A stretch of 64,000 nt of DNA from Thiocapsa marina 5811 (GTDB lineage: Bacteria > Pseudomonadota > Gammaproteobacteria > Chromatiales > Chromatiaceae), in assembly GCF_000223985.1 (NCBI RefSeq), contig NZ_AFWV01000018.1, forward strand, positions 1 through 64,000. The letters are read 5' to 3'. The notes below the pieces were generated by a model. It had not been told where the DNA came from, made no database searches, and worked only from the letters and a program-made list of their open reading frames with translations. The position numbers and the translations under genes are program-made. The stretch's first letter is position 1. The number at the start of each line of letters is the position of its first letter. Below are positions 33,485 to 41,551 of the stretch, one piece after another.

Positions 33485-35017
33485 GGTGCTCTGCGTCAAT
33501 CCGCTTCGAGCGACCTGATCGATGAGTCGGCCGAAGACGTACTCGACCTCCTCGTAGCTGTTGTAGACGCCGTGGGTCGAGATCCGGAATCCGATCCGGT
33601 CGTCGGCGGGTGCGCGCTGGCTGCTGCGCCAGGTCACGGAGCGAATGTAGATCTTGGGCGTCTCCGCGGCGAGGCCGCTCACGATCGCGTTGATCGCGTC
33701 CCTCATCGCCGCGAAGCTAGCCGCGTTGTCTCTGGCTGCGAACGGATTGAAGCAGGTCAGCGCGGTGGCAAACCGCGTGTCTGGATTCTCCTGCACCCAG
33801 AGCGCATCACGACCCCACTGGCCCGCGATCAAACCCTTGAGATGATTGCCGAGCGCGACGCCGCGTTCGTAGATCGAGTACACGCCGATCTGATCGAAGA
33901 AGCTCAAGGCGTCGGTCATGGCATAGACCGCAGGGGTGTTGCTCTCGCCCCGAAACTGCATATAGACGCTCGGGTTCCAGGCGCGGCTCTCGTACCAGGG
34001 GCTCGGATCGACGAAAGGATTCCCGTACAAAAAGAAATTGCCCATCGCGAACGGCGGCAACGGCCCTGCTCCCGAGTTGCGGACATAGAGGATCCCGGTA
34101 CCCGGACCTCCGCAAAGCCATTTGTGACCCGCACCTGCGATAAAATCCGCACCGTAGTCATGGCAATTGATGGGCAGCATCCCCCAACCGTGGGCCGTGT
34201 CGATGATCGAGTAAGCGCCGTAGTCGCGTGCCAGTGCGCACAACTCTGGAATCGGCATCCGCAGACCGTTCTTGTAGAAGATCTCGGAGATGGCGAGATA
34301 CTGTTTGTTGTAGGCCCCCAAGGGCGCGGCAAGTGCGGGCTCGAACCAATCCAGGACGTCCGAGACACTCACGGCATCGGTAAAGCTCGAAGGGATATCG
34401 ACGACGACGACCTCGACCCCGTGGTAGTCCCGTGCCCAGGCGATCGGGCCGGCCAAGGCGGGATGCTCGAAGCTCGTCGTGACGATCCGATCGCCCGACT
34501 TCCAGGGTGTCCCGGCAAAGATCAGATTGCAGGCGTCGGTGGTGTTGTAGCTTAAGACGATCTCGTCGGCGTTCGCACCGTAGACCGCGGCGACCATCGC
34601 CTGACGCGCGCCGGTCGCGGAGGGCGAGGTCGGAAACAGCGCCGGTGCCTCGGCCGCCAGGTTGGCCGACCAGCTCAGCGGATCCGCGGCCTTGTAACGG
34701 TTGTAGACGGCGAGATTGTTGAGCACGAACTCGGGCGGCGAGCCGGTGGTTCCGGTATTCATATGGATATAGTCGCCCGCCAACGAGAAGGCTTGGCGGA
34801 CCCGCCCCCAGTACGCCTCGCCCGTCGGCTGTCCGGAGATGCTCGGCGGAGGCAACAGCTCCCGGCCGAACTGACCCGGCGGAACCCCGAGCGGCCCCGA
34901 CTGGGCCTTGGCAAGAACCTCACCCGGCCCGACGAACCCCGCCGCGATTCCCGCGGAAGCAAAACCCTTTAGAAAATCACGCCGATCAAGACCGGAGCCC
35001 TGTTTGTTCGCTGCCAT
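33482..35017 (-). CDS. Class V aminotransferase exported by the Tat pathway (isopenicillin N epimerase-like)
   Basis: The ATG at 35017 gives 511 residues. The start carries a twin-arginine signal, SGLDRRDFLKGFASAGIAAG, so the folded PLP enzyme should be exported to the periplasm. The class V (NifS/isopenicillin-N-epimerase) fold follows: MNTGTTGSPPEFVLNN, the substrate-side SYNTTDACNLIFAGTP, ISEIFYKNGLRMPIPELC, and the PLP Lys in ADFIAGAGHKWLCGGPGTGI. It could act as an epimerase, a desulfurase-like enzyme or an aminotransferase; the substrate is unknown. Periplasmic PLP enzymes are uncommon. Its TAA stop is formed by the adjacent repeat module. Confidence 0.8.
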   Translation of the reverse strand: MAANKQGSGLDRRDFLKGFASAGIAAGFVGPGEVLAKAQSGPLGVPPGQFGRELLPPPSISGQPTGEAYWGRVRQAFSLAGDYIHMNTGTTGSPPEFVLNNLAVYNRYKAADPLSWSANLAAEAPALFPTSPSATGARQAMVAAVYGANADEIVLSYNTTDACNLIFAGTPWKSGDRIVTTSFEHPALAGPIAWARDYHGVEVVVVDIPSSFTDAVSVSDVLDWFEPALAAPLGAYNKQYLAISEIFYKNGLRMPIPELCALARDYGAYSIIDTAHGWGMLPINCHDYGADFIAGAGHKWLCGGPGTGILYVRNSGAGPLPPFAMGNFFLYGNPFVDPSPWYESRAWNPSVYMQFRGESNTPAVYAMTDALSFFDQIGVYSIYERGVALGNHLKGLIAGQWGRDALWVQENPDTRFATALTCFNPFAARDNAASFAAMRDAINAIVSGLAAETPKIYIRSVTWRSSQRAPADDRIGFRISTHGVYNSYEEVEYVFGRLIDQVARSGLTQST

Positions 35018-35250
35018 TCCACACACCCCTTGCGCTTAAAATCGATCCGGAGCAATCCACTCTCTGGTGAGCTGCTCATACCGTGGCACACCGAACGCAC
35101 GGTTCCAACGACGACGGAAGAAAGAGGTGAAATCACACGCACCCCATCCATCGCCGGGGGACCGAACGACACGGGTAACGGGAGCTTAATCAGGATCGAT
35201 CGACAGACCTGTGAAGGCAATCACAGGACGGGAGGGGCAGAGACCGAGAG

Positions 35251-35273
35251 GGGCACCGCCGAACGCGGTGCCC
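35251..35273. terminator. Hairpin downstream of ihfB
   Basis: GGGCACCGC and GCGGTGCCC pair over a CGAAC loop just past the ihfB stop. No T-run follows on the minus strand, so it is a candidate rather than clear terminator for the cmk-rpsA-ihfB transcript. Confidence 0.4.
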
Positions 35274-35285
35274 GATACGACAGTG

Positions 35286-35627
35286 TCAGCGAGAGGCGGC
35301 AACGAGCGGGATGGACTCTTCGTCCTGCCTGCCCTGCTCGTCTTGAAACGCTTGGTTGACGCGGTCCCGGAGCTCCTTGCCGGGCTTGAAATGGGGGACA
35401 TGCTTCCCGGCCAAGGCGACCGAGTCGCCGGTCTTCGGGTTACGCCCGATCCGGGGCGGTCGGTAGTGCAACGAAAAGCTTCCGAAACCTCGGATCTCGA
35501 TCCGCTCGCCCGAGGCGAGTGCAGTGCTCATGCGATCGAGGGTCTTTCGTACCGCCTCCTCCACGTCTTTGTAGGGAAGGTGGTCCTGCGCCGCCGCCAG
35601 TACGTCGATCAGCTCTGATTTGGTCAT
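35286..35627 (-). CDS. ihfB: Integration host factor beta subunit
   Basis: From the ATG at 35627 the protein has 113 residues. It starts [20 protein letters not shown] and carries the IHF beta pattern with the DNA-intercalating Pro region [20 protein letters not shown] and the HU/IHF motif [10 protein letters not shown]. The C-terminal ~18 residues ([18 protein letters not shown]) extend beyond E. coli IhfB. It pairs with IhfA to bend DNA. The gene follows rpsA as in many Gammaproteobacteria, with a GC hairpin between them. Confidence 0.95.
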   Translation of the reverse strand: MTKSELIDVLAAAQDHLPYKDVEEAVRKTLDRMSTALASGERIEIRGFGSFSLHYRPPRIGRNPKTGDSVALAGKHVPHFKPGKELRDRVNQAFQDEQGRQDEESIPLVAASR

Positions 35628-35652
35628 GGTGTCGACTCCTGGAAAAGGAGAA

Positions 35653-35673
35653 GGGGCCCGCAATACGGGCCCC
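35653..35673. other. Hairpin between rpsA and ihfB
   Basis: GGGGCCCG and CGGGCCCC form an 8-bp stem over CAATA, 26 bp before the ihfB start. On the minus strand it is followed by CTTCTCCTTTTCC, so it could partly terminate or protect the rpsA message rather than fully stop transcription. Confidence 0.5.
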
Positions 35674-35713
35674 GCCTAAAGAGACATCGTGCAAGAGGCA
35701 TCGCGAAGGGCTA

Positions 35714-37393
35714 TCAGCCCCCGCGCTGGGCCTCTTCCATCTGCTCTTTGAGGAGGTCGCCAAGGGTGGTCGCGGTGGACGAATCGCGCGAGTAGCCCTT
35801 GATGGCCGCCTGCTCTTCCTCGACATCCTTCGCCTTCATCGACAGCGAAAGGGTGCGGTTCTTGCGATCGACGCCCAGGAACTTGGCCTCGATCTCCTCG
35901 CCTGCCTTCAGGACGGCACGCGCATCCTCGATGCGATCGCGCGAGATCTCGGAGGCACGCAGATAACCCTCGACACCGTCCGCCAGGGCGATGGTCGCCC
36001 CCTTGGGGTCGACATCGAGGATGGTACCGGTGACGACGCTGCCCTTCTCGTGCAGGGCGACGAAGCTGGAGAAGGGATCCTTGTCCAACTGCTTCACACC
36101 CAGCGAGATGCGCTCGCGCTCCGGATCGACCGACAGCACGACGGTTTCAAGCTCGTCGCCCTTCTTGTAGCGGCGCAGGGCCTGCTCGCCGGCCTCGTCC
36201 CAGGAGATGTCGGACAGATGCACCAGACCGTCGATGCCGCCGTCCAGACCGATGAAGATGCCGAAGTCCGTGATGGACTTGATCTTGCCGGAGACGTGAT
36301 CGCCCTTCTTGTGGGTGACGGCGAACTCGTCCCAAGGATTCATCGCGCACTGCTTGATGCCGAGCGAGATGCGGCGACGCTCCTCGTCGATATCCAGCAC
36401 CATGACCTCGACCTCGTCGCCGAGGGCCACGACCTTGCTCGGGTGGATGTTCTTGTTGGTCCAATCCATCTCGGAGACGTGGACCAGACCCTCGACACCC
36501 TCTTCGATCTCGACGAAGCAGCCGTAGTCGGCGATGTTGGTGACCTTGCCGAAGACACGGGTGCTTTCCGGGTAACGGCGCGAGATGTTGACCCACGGGT
36601 CCTCGCCCATCTGCTTGAGACCGAGCGAGACGCGCTGACGCTCGCGATCGAACTTGAGCACCTTCACGGTGACCTCGTCGCCGATCTCGACCACCTCGGA
36701 GGGATGCTTGACGCGACGCCAGGCCATATCCGTGATGTGCAGCAGGCCGTCGATGCCGCCCAGGTCCAGAAAGGCACCGTAGTCGGTCAGGTTCTTGACG
36801 ATACCCTTGACCTCCATGCCCTCTTCCAGGTTCTTCAGCAGCTGATCACGCTCGGCGCTGTATTCCTCTTCCACCACGGCGCGGCGGGAGACGACGACAT
36901 TGTTGCGCTTGCGGTCGAGCTTGATGACCTTGAATTCCTGCTCCTTGCCTTCGAGGTAGGTGGTGTCGCGCACGGGGCGGACATCCACGAGAGAACCCGG
37001 CAGGAATGCGCGAACGGTGCCCAGGTCGACGGTGAAACCGCCCTTGACCTTGCCGTTGATCATGCCCTTGACGGTGTCGGCCGCCTCGAACGCCTTCTCC
37101 AGATGATCCCATGCGGCGAACCGCTTTGCCTTCTCGCGCGACAGACGGGTGACGCCGAAGCCGTCCTCGACCGCGTCCAGGGCGACTTCGACATCGTCGC
37201 CGACCGCGACCTCGAGCTGGCCGTCCGGGCCGATGAATTGACTTCTGGGGATCACGCCCTCGGACTTGAGCCCGGCATTGATCACAACGTTGTCGGAGGT
37301 GATCTCGATCACGGTTCCGATGACGATGGTGCCCGGCTGAAGTTGGGTGGTACTCAGACTCTGTTCAAATAGTTCGGCAAAGCTTTCGGTCAT
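35714..37393 (-). CDS. rpsA: 30S ribosomal protein S1
   Basis: The 559-residue protein begins [20 protein letters not shown] and contains six S1 (OB-fold) domains. Repeated motifs include [60 protein letters not shown] and [20 protein letters not shown]. Length and domain number match E. coli S1 (557). It binds the 5' region of mRNAs on the 30S subunit and is essential for translating most messages. Genes cmk, rpsA and ihfB lie in the usual order. Confidence 0.97.
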   Translation of the reverse strand: MTESFAELFEQSLSTTQLQPGTIVIGTVIEITSDNVVINAGLKSEGVIPRSQFIGPDGQLEVAVGDDVEVALDAVEDGFGVTRLSREKAKRFAAWDHLEKAFEAADTVKGMINGKVKGGFTVDLGTVRAFLPGSLVDVRPVRDTTYLEGKEQEFKVIKLDRKRNNVVVSRRAVVEEEYSAERDQLLKNLEEGMEVKGIVKNLTDYGAFLDLGGIDGLLHITDMAWRRVKHPSEVVEIGDEVTVKVLKFDRERQRVSLGLKQMGEDPWVNISRRYPESTRVFGKVTNIADYGCFVEIEEGVEGLVHVSEMDWTNKNIHPSKVVALGDEVEVMVLDIDEERRRISLGIKQCAMNPWDEFAVTHKKGDHVSGKIKSITDFGIFIGLDGGIDGLVHLSDISWDEAGEQALRRYKKGDELETVVLSVDPERERISLGVKQLDKDPFSSFVALHEKGSVVTGTILDVDPKGATIALADGVEGYLRASEISRDRIEDARAVLKAGEEIEAKFLGVDRKNRTLSLSMKAKDVEEEQAAIKGYSRDSSTATTLGDLLKEQMEEAQRGG

Positions 37394-37532
37394 AAGCTGA
37401 AATTATCCTGAGAACGGCGCGCTGACCCGTCCCATCCGGAACGAGGGGTATGAATGAAATGAAAAGACCGGCGCATTCGGCACCGACCCGGACCGGATCG
37501 ACAGAGCTCCCGCTGGACGGACTGTCGATTTC

Positions 37533-38210
37533 TTAGGGGACCAGCTCCGGAAAGACGCGCCTCACCTCTTTCAGGACCCGATCGAGCACTTCTTCGATGG
37601 ACATCGCGGTGGAATCCACGATCACCGCATCCTCGGCCGCACGCAAGGGTGCGACGCTGCGGTTGCGATCACGCGCATCGCGCGCCCGGATGTCATCTAC
37701 AAGGTCGGGGAGGTTAGCATCCAACCCCTTTCCTTTCAACTGTTTATACCGGCGGTCCGCGCGCACCTCGGCGCTGGCGTCGAGAAAGACCTTCAACGGG
37801 GCCAGCGGAAACACGACCGTGCCCATGTCGCGCCCGTCCGCCACCAGGCCCTGCGGGCCGGCCATCGCGCGCTGGCGCTGCAACAAGGCATCGCGTACCG
37901 GCGGATGCACGGCGACACGCGAGGCCGCCGTCCCCGCTTGCTCGGTGCGGATCGCATTGCCGACGTCCTCGCCGTCGAGCAGCACGCGGCCCGCGACGAA
38001 GGCGACCGGCAGGTCGGCCGCGACCTCGGCGAGCGCCTCGGCATCGTCGAGCGACACCCCGCGGCGCTCCGCGGCCAGACCCAGCACGCGATAGAGCGCA
38101 CCGCTGTCCAGACAGTGCCAACCCAGTCGCGCCGAGAGCAGCTCGGCGATGGTGCCCTTGCCCGTCCCGGACGGACCGTCGATGGTAATGACCGGAGCGG
38201 CCTCACTCAT
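37533..38210 (-). CDS. cmk: Cytidylate kinase
   Basis: From the ATG at 38210 the protein has 225 residues. The P-loop is [20 protein letters not shown], followed by the NMP-binding [20 protein letters not shown], the [11 protein letters not shown] segment, and [20 protein letters not shown] with the lid arginines. It phosphorylates CMP and dCMP. It sits between aroA and rpsA, the common gammaproteobacterial order. A cluster of GTAGGGTGG repeats fills the 200-bp gap just upstream of its start, which may place the start close to a foreign leader. Confidence 0.95.
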   Translation of the reverse strand: MSEAAPVITIDGPSGTGKGTIAELLSARLGWHCLDSGALYRVLGLAAERRGVSLDDAEALAEVAADLPVAFVAGRVLLDGEDVGNAIRTEQAGTAASRVAVHPPVRDALLQRQRAMAGPQGLVADGRDMGTVVFPLAPLKVFLDASAEVRADRRYKQLKGKGLDANLPDLVDDIRARDARDRNRSVAPLRAAEDAVIVDSTAMSIEEVLDRVLKEVRRVFPELVP

Positions 38211-38237
38211 AAACCCGACCACTTCGCTGATCGCAGC

Positions 38238-38373
38238 CGTAGGGTGGACAAGCGCCGTAGGGTGGACAAGCGCCGTAGGGTGGACAAGCGCCGTAGGGTG
38301 GACAAGCGAAGCGCAGTCCACCAGCGCCGCCTCCGAGTTGGGTGGACTTCGCTCTCGCTCGTCCACCCTACGG
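38238..38373. repeat. Tandem GTAGGGTGGACAAGCG repeats between aroA and cmk
   Basis: Four 18-bp units CGTAGGGTGGACAAGCGC are followed by the hairpin partner GCGCAGTCCACC and an inverted end, GGTGGACTTCGCTCTCGCTC followed by GTCCACCCTACGG. The same design occurs at 54532-54668. It lies in the leader of cmk. The units abut without unique spacers. Confidence 0.9.
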
Positions 38374-38411
38374 CCGGGATGAGGAACAACGCCATCGTGG
38401 CCGGCATCCCG

Positions 38412-39761
38412 TCAGCCCCGCGTCGCTTGGATGCTCAAGCCGGCGGATCCAGCCAGCTCGACGAATCCGGGAAAGGAGGTCTCGACGTTGGCGCAGTCCC
38501 GGATCGCGACCGGGCCGCTCGCGCGCAAGGCCGCGATGGCGAAGGACATGGCGATCCGATGGTCGCCGTGTGCATCGATCGAGGGAGCATCGATCGTGTC
38601 CGCATCGCCCGTCGAGCCCAGCGCCCCGCCGAAGATGCGCATCCCGTCGGGCAGCGGCTCGGCGCACACCCCGAGCTTGGCCAAACCATCGGCCATCACC
38701 TGGATACGGTCGCTCTCCTTCACCCGCAGCTCCTCGGCGCCGGTCAGAACCGTCTCCCCCTCGGCGCAGGCCGCCGCGATGAAGAGGACCGGCAGCTCGT
38801 CGATGGCCAGCGGCACCTGATCGACCGGGATGCGGATCCCGCGCAGAGGTGCATGACGCACCCGAATGTCCGCCACCGGCTCTCCGCCGGCCGTGCGCCG
38901 ATCCATCAGCTCGATGTCTCCGCCCATGGCACGCAGAATATTGATGACGCCGACCCGCGTCGGATTGATCCCGACCCCTTCCAGGATCAGATCGGAGCCG
39001 GGCGCGATGCTTGCGCCGACGAGGAAAAACGCCGCCGACGAGATATCGGCAGGGATCGTCAACCGACAGCCCGTCAGACGTCCGCCGCCGGTCAGACAGA
39101 CCTTGGCCGCATGACGCCGAACCGAATAGCCGAAGGCCGTGAGCATGCGCTCGGTATGATCGCGTGTCGGCGCGGGCTCGGTCACGCAGGTCTCGCCCTC
39201 GGCATAGAGGCCCGCCAGCAAGAGGCTCGACTTCACCTGCGCACTGGCCACCGGCATGGTGTAGTCCAGGCCAGTCAGACGCGCGACCGGCGCGAGATCC
39301 AGCGGCGCCGTTCCGCCCTCGGTCGTGCCGATCCGCGCACCCATCTGCGCCAAAGGCTCGGTGACGCGCCGCATCGGACGCTTCGACAGCGAGCCGTCGC
39401 CGACCAGGGTCACCGGAAACGCCTGACCGGCCAGGAGACCGGAGAGCAACCGCATCGAGGTCCCGGAATTGCCCATGTCGAGCGGGCCGTCGGGGGACTG
39501 AAGACCACGCATCCCCACACCCTGCACCCGCACCTCGCCGCCGTCGGGCCCTTCGATCCGCACGCCCATGCGCCGGAAGGCATTCAGGGTCGCCAAGGCA
39601 TCCGCGCCCTCGAGGAACCCGCTGATACGGGTTTCACCCTCCGCGATTGCGGCCAGCATGATCGAGCGATGCGAGATCGACTTGTCGCCGGGAACGCGCA
39701 GGCGCCCGCGCAAGGTGCCGCCCGGCGCGACCAGGTAGCGGGTATCCGAAGGATGTGCCAA
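38412..39761 (-). CDS. aroA: 3-Phosphoshikimate 1-carboxyvinyltransferase (EPSP synthase)
   Basis: The protein has 449 residues from a TTG at 39761 with a GGGAGAG site a few bases upstream. Family motifs include PGDKSISHRSIMLAAIAEGE, LDMGNSGTSMRLLSGLLAGQ, GDGSLSKRPMRRVTEPLAQM, ESDRIQVMADGLAKLGV and DHRIAMSFAIAALRA. It adds PEP to shikimate 3-phosphate in the shikimate pathway. The LSKRPM and GNSGTSMRL blocks look like the class I or related glyphosate-sensitive type, without further proof. The usual upstream pheA/serC genes are not in the window. No ATG lies close to the start of homology. Confidence 0.93.
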   Translation of the reverse strand: MAHPSDTRYLVAPGGTLRGRLRVPGDKSISHRSIMLAAIAEGETRISGFLEGADALATLNAFRRMGVRIEGPDGGEVRVQGVGMRGLQSPDGPLDMGNSGTSMRLLSGLLAGQAFPVTLVGDGSLSKRPMRRVTEPLAQMGARIGTTEGGTAPLDLAPVARLTGLDYTMPVASAQVKSSLLLAGLYAEGETCVTEPAPTRDHTERMLTAFGYSVRRHAAKVCLTGGGRLTGCRLTIPADISSAAFFLVGASIAPGSDLILEGVGINPTRVGVINILRAMGGDIELMDRRTAGGEPVADIRVRHAPLRGIRIPVDQVPLAIDELPVLFIAAACAEGETVLTGAEELRVKESDRIQVMADGLAKLGVCAEPLPDGMRIFGGALGSTGDADTIDAPSIDAHGDHRIAMSFAIAALRASGPVAIRDCANVETSFPGFVELAGSAGLSIQATRG

Positions 39762-39956
39762 GTGCTCTCCCGCGCGACTGCGCCCGGACGCTGAAAAGCC
39801 GACTATGTTAGTCCTGCGGGCGGAGTCGGTAAACTGCGGAATCAGGGTCTCCCGTTGCCCCCGCCGGGCCGCAGCCAATTGTCGACGACCAGGCCCGATA
39901 CCCGGTTGAATTCGTCTTGATTGCCCTTCGCGGCGGCGATTCAACATGAACAGGCA

Positions 39957-40044
39957 GGGGCAAAGCGCAGCGTGCCCAACCCGCGCCGGCATCGCAGGGA
40001 GCTGTTGGGCACGCTGCGCTTTGCCCTACGGCTAACGCATCCTA
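39957..40044. repeat. Inverted GGGCAAAGCGCAGCGTGCCC repeat at the antitoxin's end
   Basis: GGGCAAAGCGCAGCGTGCCC and its mirror GGGCACGCTGCGCTTTGCCC face each other over ~40 bp, followed by CTACGG and GATGCGTTAGCCG-type ends. It is another stem variant of the hairpin family with a CGCTGCGCT core. Its outer edge supplies the TAG stop of the antitoxin at 40042-40044. Confidence 0.8.
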
Positions 40045-40272
40045 CGAAGTCACGACCGAATCCGGCGGCGAGTCCGCCGGCGGGGCCAGGTCGATGTCGT
40101 CTCCCTGCAGCCAGAGGGGCCTGAAGACATCGGCGGCCGAGCGAGGGACATCGGGCACCAAGCGCGCGACAACTCGGCCGCGGCGCATGATCGCGATCGT
40201 CTCGCCGGCTTCGACGGCGGCTAATAATTCTAAAAATTTGGACTTGGCTTCAACCACTTGTACGCGACGCAT
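40042..40272 (-). CDS. Phd/YefM-family antitoxin without a visible toxin
   Basis: The ATG at 40272 yields 76 residues. The N-terminal half is typical of Phd/YefM DNA-binding antitoxins: MRRVQVVEAKSKFLELLAAV, then EAGETIAIMRRGRVVARLVP. The second half (PLWLQGDDIDLAPPADSPPD) resembles the toxin-wrapping region of PIN-toxin partners. Downstream, where a toxin gene would normally start, there is only a repeat, whose edge supplies the stop codon, so the toxin has probably been lost. The longer TTG start at 40284 is less likely. Confidence 0.75.
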   Translation of the reverse strand: MRRVQVVEAKSKFLELLAAVEAGETIAIMRRGRVVARLVPDVPRSAADVFRPLWLQGDDIDLAPPADSPPDSVVTS

Positions 40273-40416
40273 GACCAACTCCAAGACAAAACCATGTGGC
40301 CAGCTTATGCCGGCAGTCGGGTCGCAGCAATCCGCTTCAGACGTGAAATCGCCTAAGCCATGCGCACGGTGTAGGATTCCGCCGACGAGCCGGGAGGCTC
40401 GCCGCGGCTGTTGAAC

Positions 40417-40609
40417 CTAAACCGCCTCCGTAGCGACATGCGTCGTTTGCATTTTGCGTCTGGCTTCAGAGATGTCCTCGATCCCGGTGAGACGCGGTTT
40501 AGAATGATATATTTTTTAATACTTTAAACCGCGCGACTCCGACCATGATCGGAGTCGGCGCGGCCAAGCCAAGCCGACAAACGACGCATACCGCGCTGGG
40601 CGCGGTTTA
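40417..40609. repeat. Composite TAAACCGCG element (B module, spacer, A module)
   Basis: Module B (40417-40501) starts CTAAACCGCCTCCGTAGCGA and ends GTGAGACGCGGTTTA. A 22-bp AT-rich spacer (AATGATATATTTTTTAATAC) follows. Module A (40524-40609) starts TTAAACCGCGCGACTCCGAC, holds an internal GACTCCGA/TCGGAGTC hairpin and CAAACGACGCATACCGCGCT, and ends GGGCGCGGTTTA. It is the best-preserved composite copy and lies 28 bp before yhbY. Confidence 0.88.
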
Positions 40610-40637
40610 GGGCATTCATTCCGTTATCAGGACCATC

Positions 40638-40940
40638 ATGTCGATTACCGAAAAACAAAAACGCTGGCTGAAGAAGCAATCACACCACCTCAAACCCGTC
40701 GTCACGCTCGGGCAGCACGGGCTCACGGAGGCCGTGCTCGCCGAGATCGAGCTGGCGTTGAGCCACCACGAGCTGCTGAAGGTCAAGGTCAATGCCGGCG
40801 ATCGCGAGGAGCGCGACGCCGCGATCGCGCTGATCGCCGAGCGCACCGACGCCGTCCTGGTCGGACGGATCGGCCATGTGGCGTCCTTCTATCGCGCCAA
40901 TCCCGAAAAGCGCGATCCGATCCTGCTTCCGAACCTCTGA
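40638..40940 (+). CDS. yhbY: YhbY family RNA-binding protein (CRM domain)
   Basis: The 100-residue protein is a single CRM domain: SITEKQKRWLKKQSHHLKPV, VTLGQHGLTEAVLAEIELAL with the GxxG-like loop, and HHELLKVKVNAGDREERDA, ending RANPEKRDPILLPNL. YhbY binds pre-50S particles and 23S rRNA during ribosome assembly. In E. coli it is next to rlmE/ftsH; here those genes are absent and the gene stands alone behind a composite repeat element. Confidence 0.93.
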   Translation: MSITEKQKRWLKKQSHHLKPVVTLGQHGLTEAVLAEIELALSHHELLKVKVNAGDREERDAAIALIAERTDAVLVGRIGHVASFYRANPEKRDPILLPNL

Positions 40941-41062
40941 GACCCTCGCCGGGCTGGATCGTTGTCGTTGCCGTTGTCGTTGTCGAAATCGCAACCGGAA
41001 AGCCGATGCAATTCGGCCATGAGCAACGCGATGACTACCGAATCTCGGTCCGCTACGTGGCT

Positions 41063-41551
41063 GAGGCGATTTCCGGGAATCAACATCCGAACTGCGCAGA
41101 CGATCGGCCGGCAGTGACGCCGACGGTCGTCGCGAAGCGGCGACACCCACCGGGATAGACGACTTGCAGTCGTCCTCTTCAGCCGGCCCGACGGCCCGCG
41201 AGGTTGCGGTCAAGGCGACCCACTCGAAAACCGCGTTGAACGCGCTTCGGCACCGGTTTCCGCTGTGCTGATCCGTTCGCGATCGTCCTCTCCTTTCAGG
41301 CGGTGCCCGACGCAACGGTCGTGCAAGCGAGGCCCGTGGAAGAGGACGACTGCAAGTCGTCTATCCCGGGGGCACGTCGCTTCGCGACGTTGCTTCCGGC
41401 CGATCGGATGTGCAAGGAACGATCGACATGTCGATGCGCATTCAGACGCACCTCAGGCTCCTTCAGGTTGTGCAAGCATGCGCAGTCGGGAGACTGATTT
41501 GCGGAAATCACCTTATTTCCGACACGTTACTGATTCCCGGAAGTCGCCCTA
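41063..41551. repeat. About 490-bp inverted-repeat element abutting the barrel-protein gene
   Basis: No gene is supported between yhbY and 41549. Outer ends pair: AGGCGATTTCCGGGAATCA at 41064-41082 and its near-complement TGATTCCCGGAAGTCGCCCT at 41531-41550. Inner arms of ~75 bp pair as well: 41100-41180, with CCGGGATAGACGACTTGCAG, and 41341-41407, with CTGCAAGTCGTCTATCCCGG. Each inner arm holds the small palindrome GACGACT-GCA-AGTCGTC. The right end supplies the TAG stop of the barrel protein. A non-autonomous mobile element is the simplest reading. Confidence 0.7.

Noticed and set aside
35519-37372. 617-codon open frame antisense to rpsA
   Set aside because: It mirrors the S1 repeats and has no independent features; rpsA is certain.
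38238-38373. CRISPR-like tandem array
   Set aside because: Units abut without unique spacers, only four copies, and the design includes an inverted end; no cas genes.
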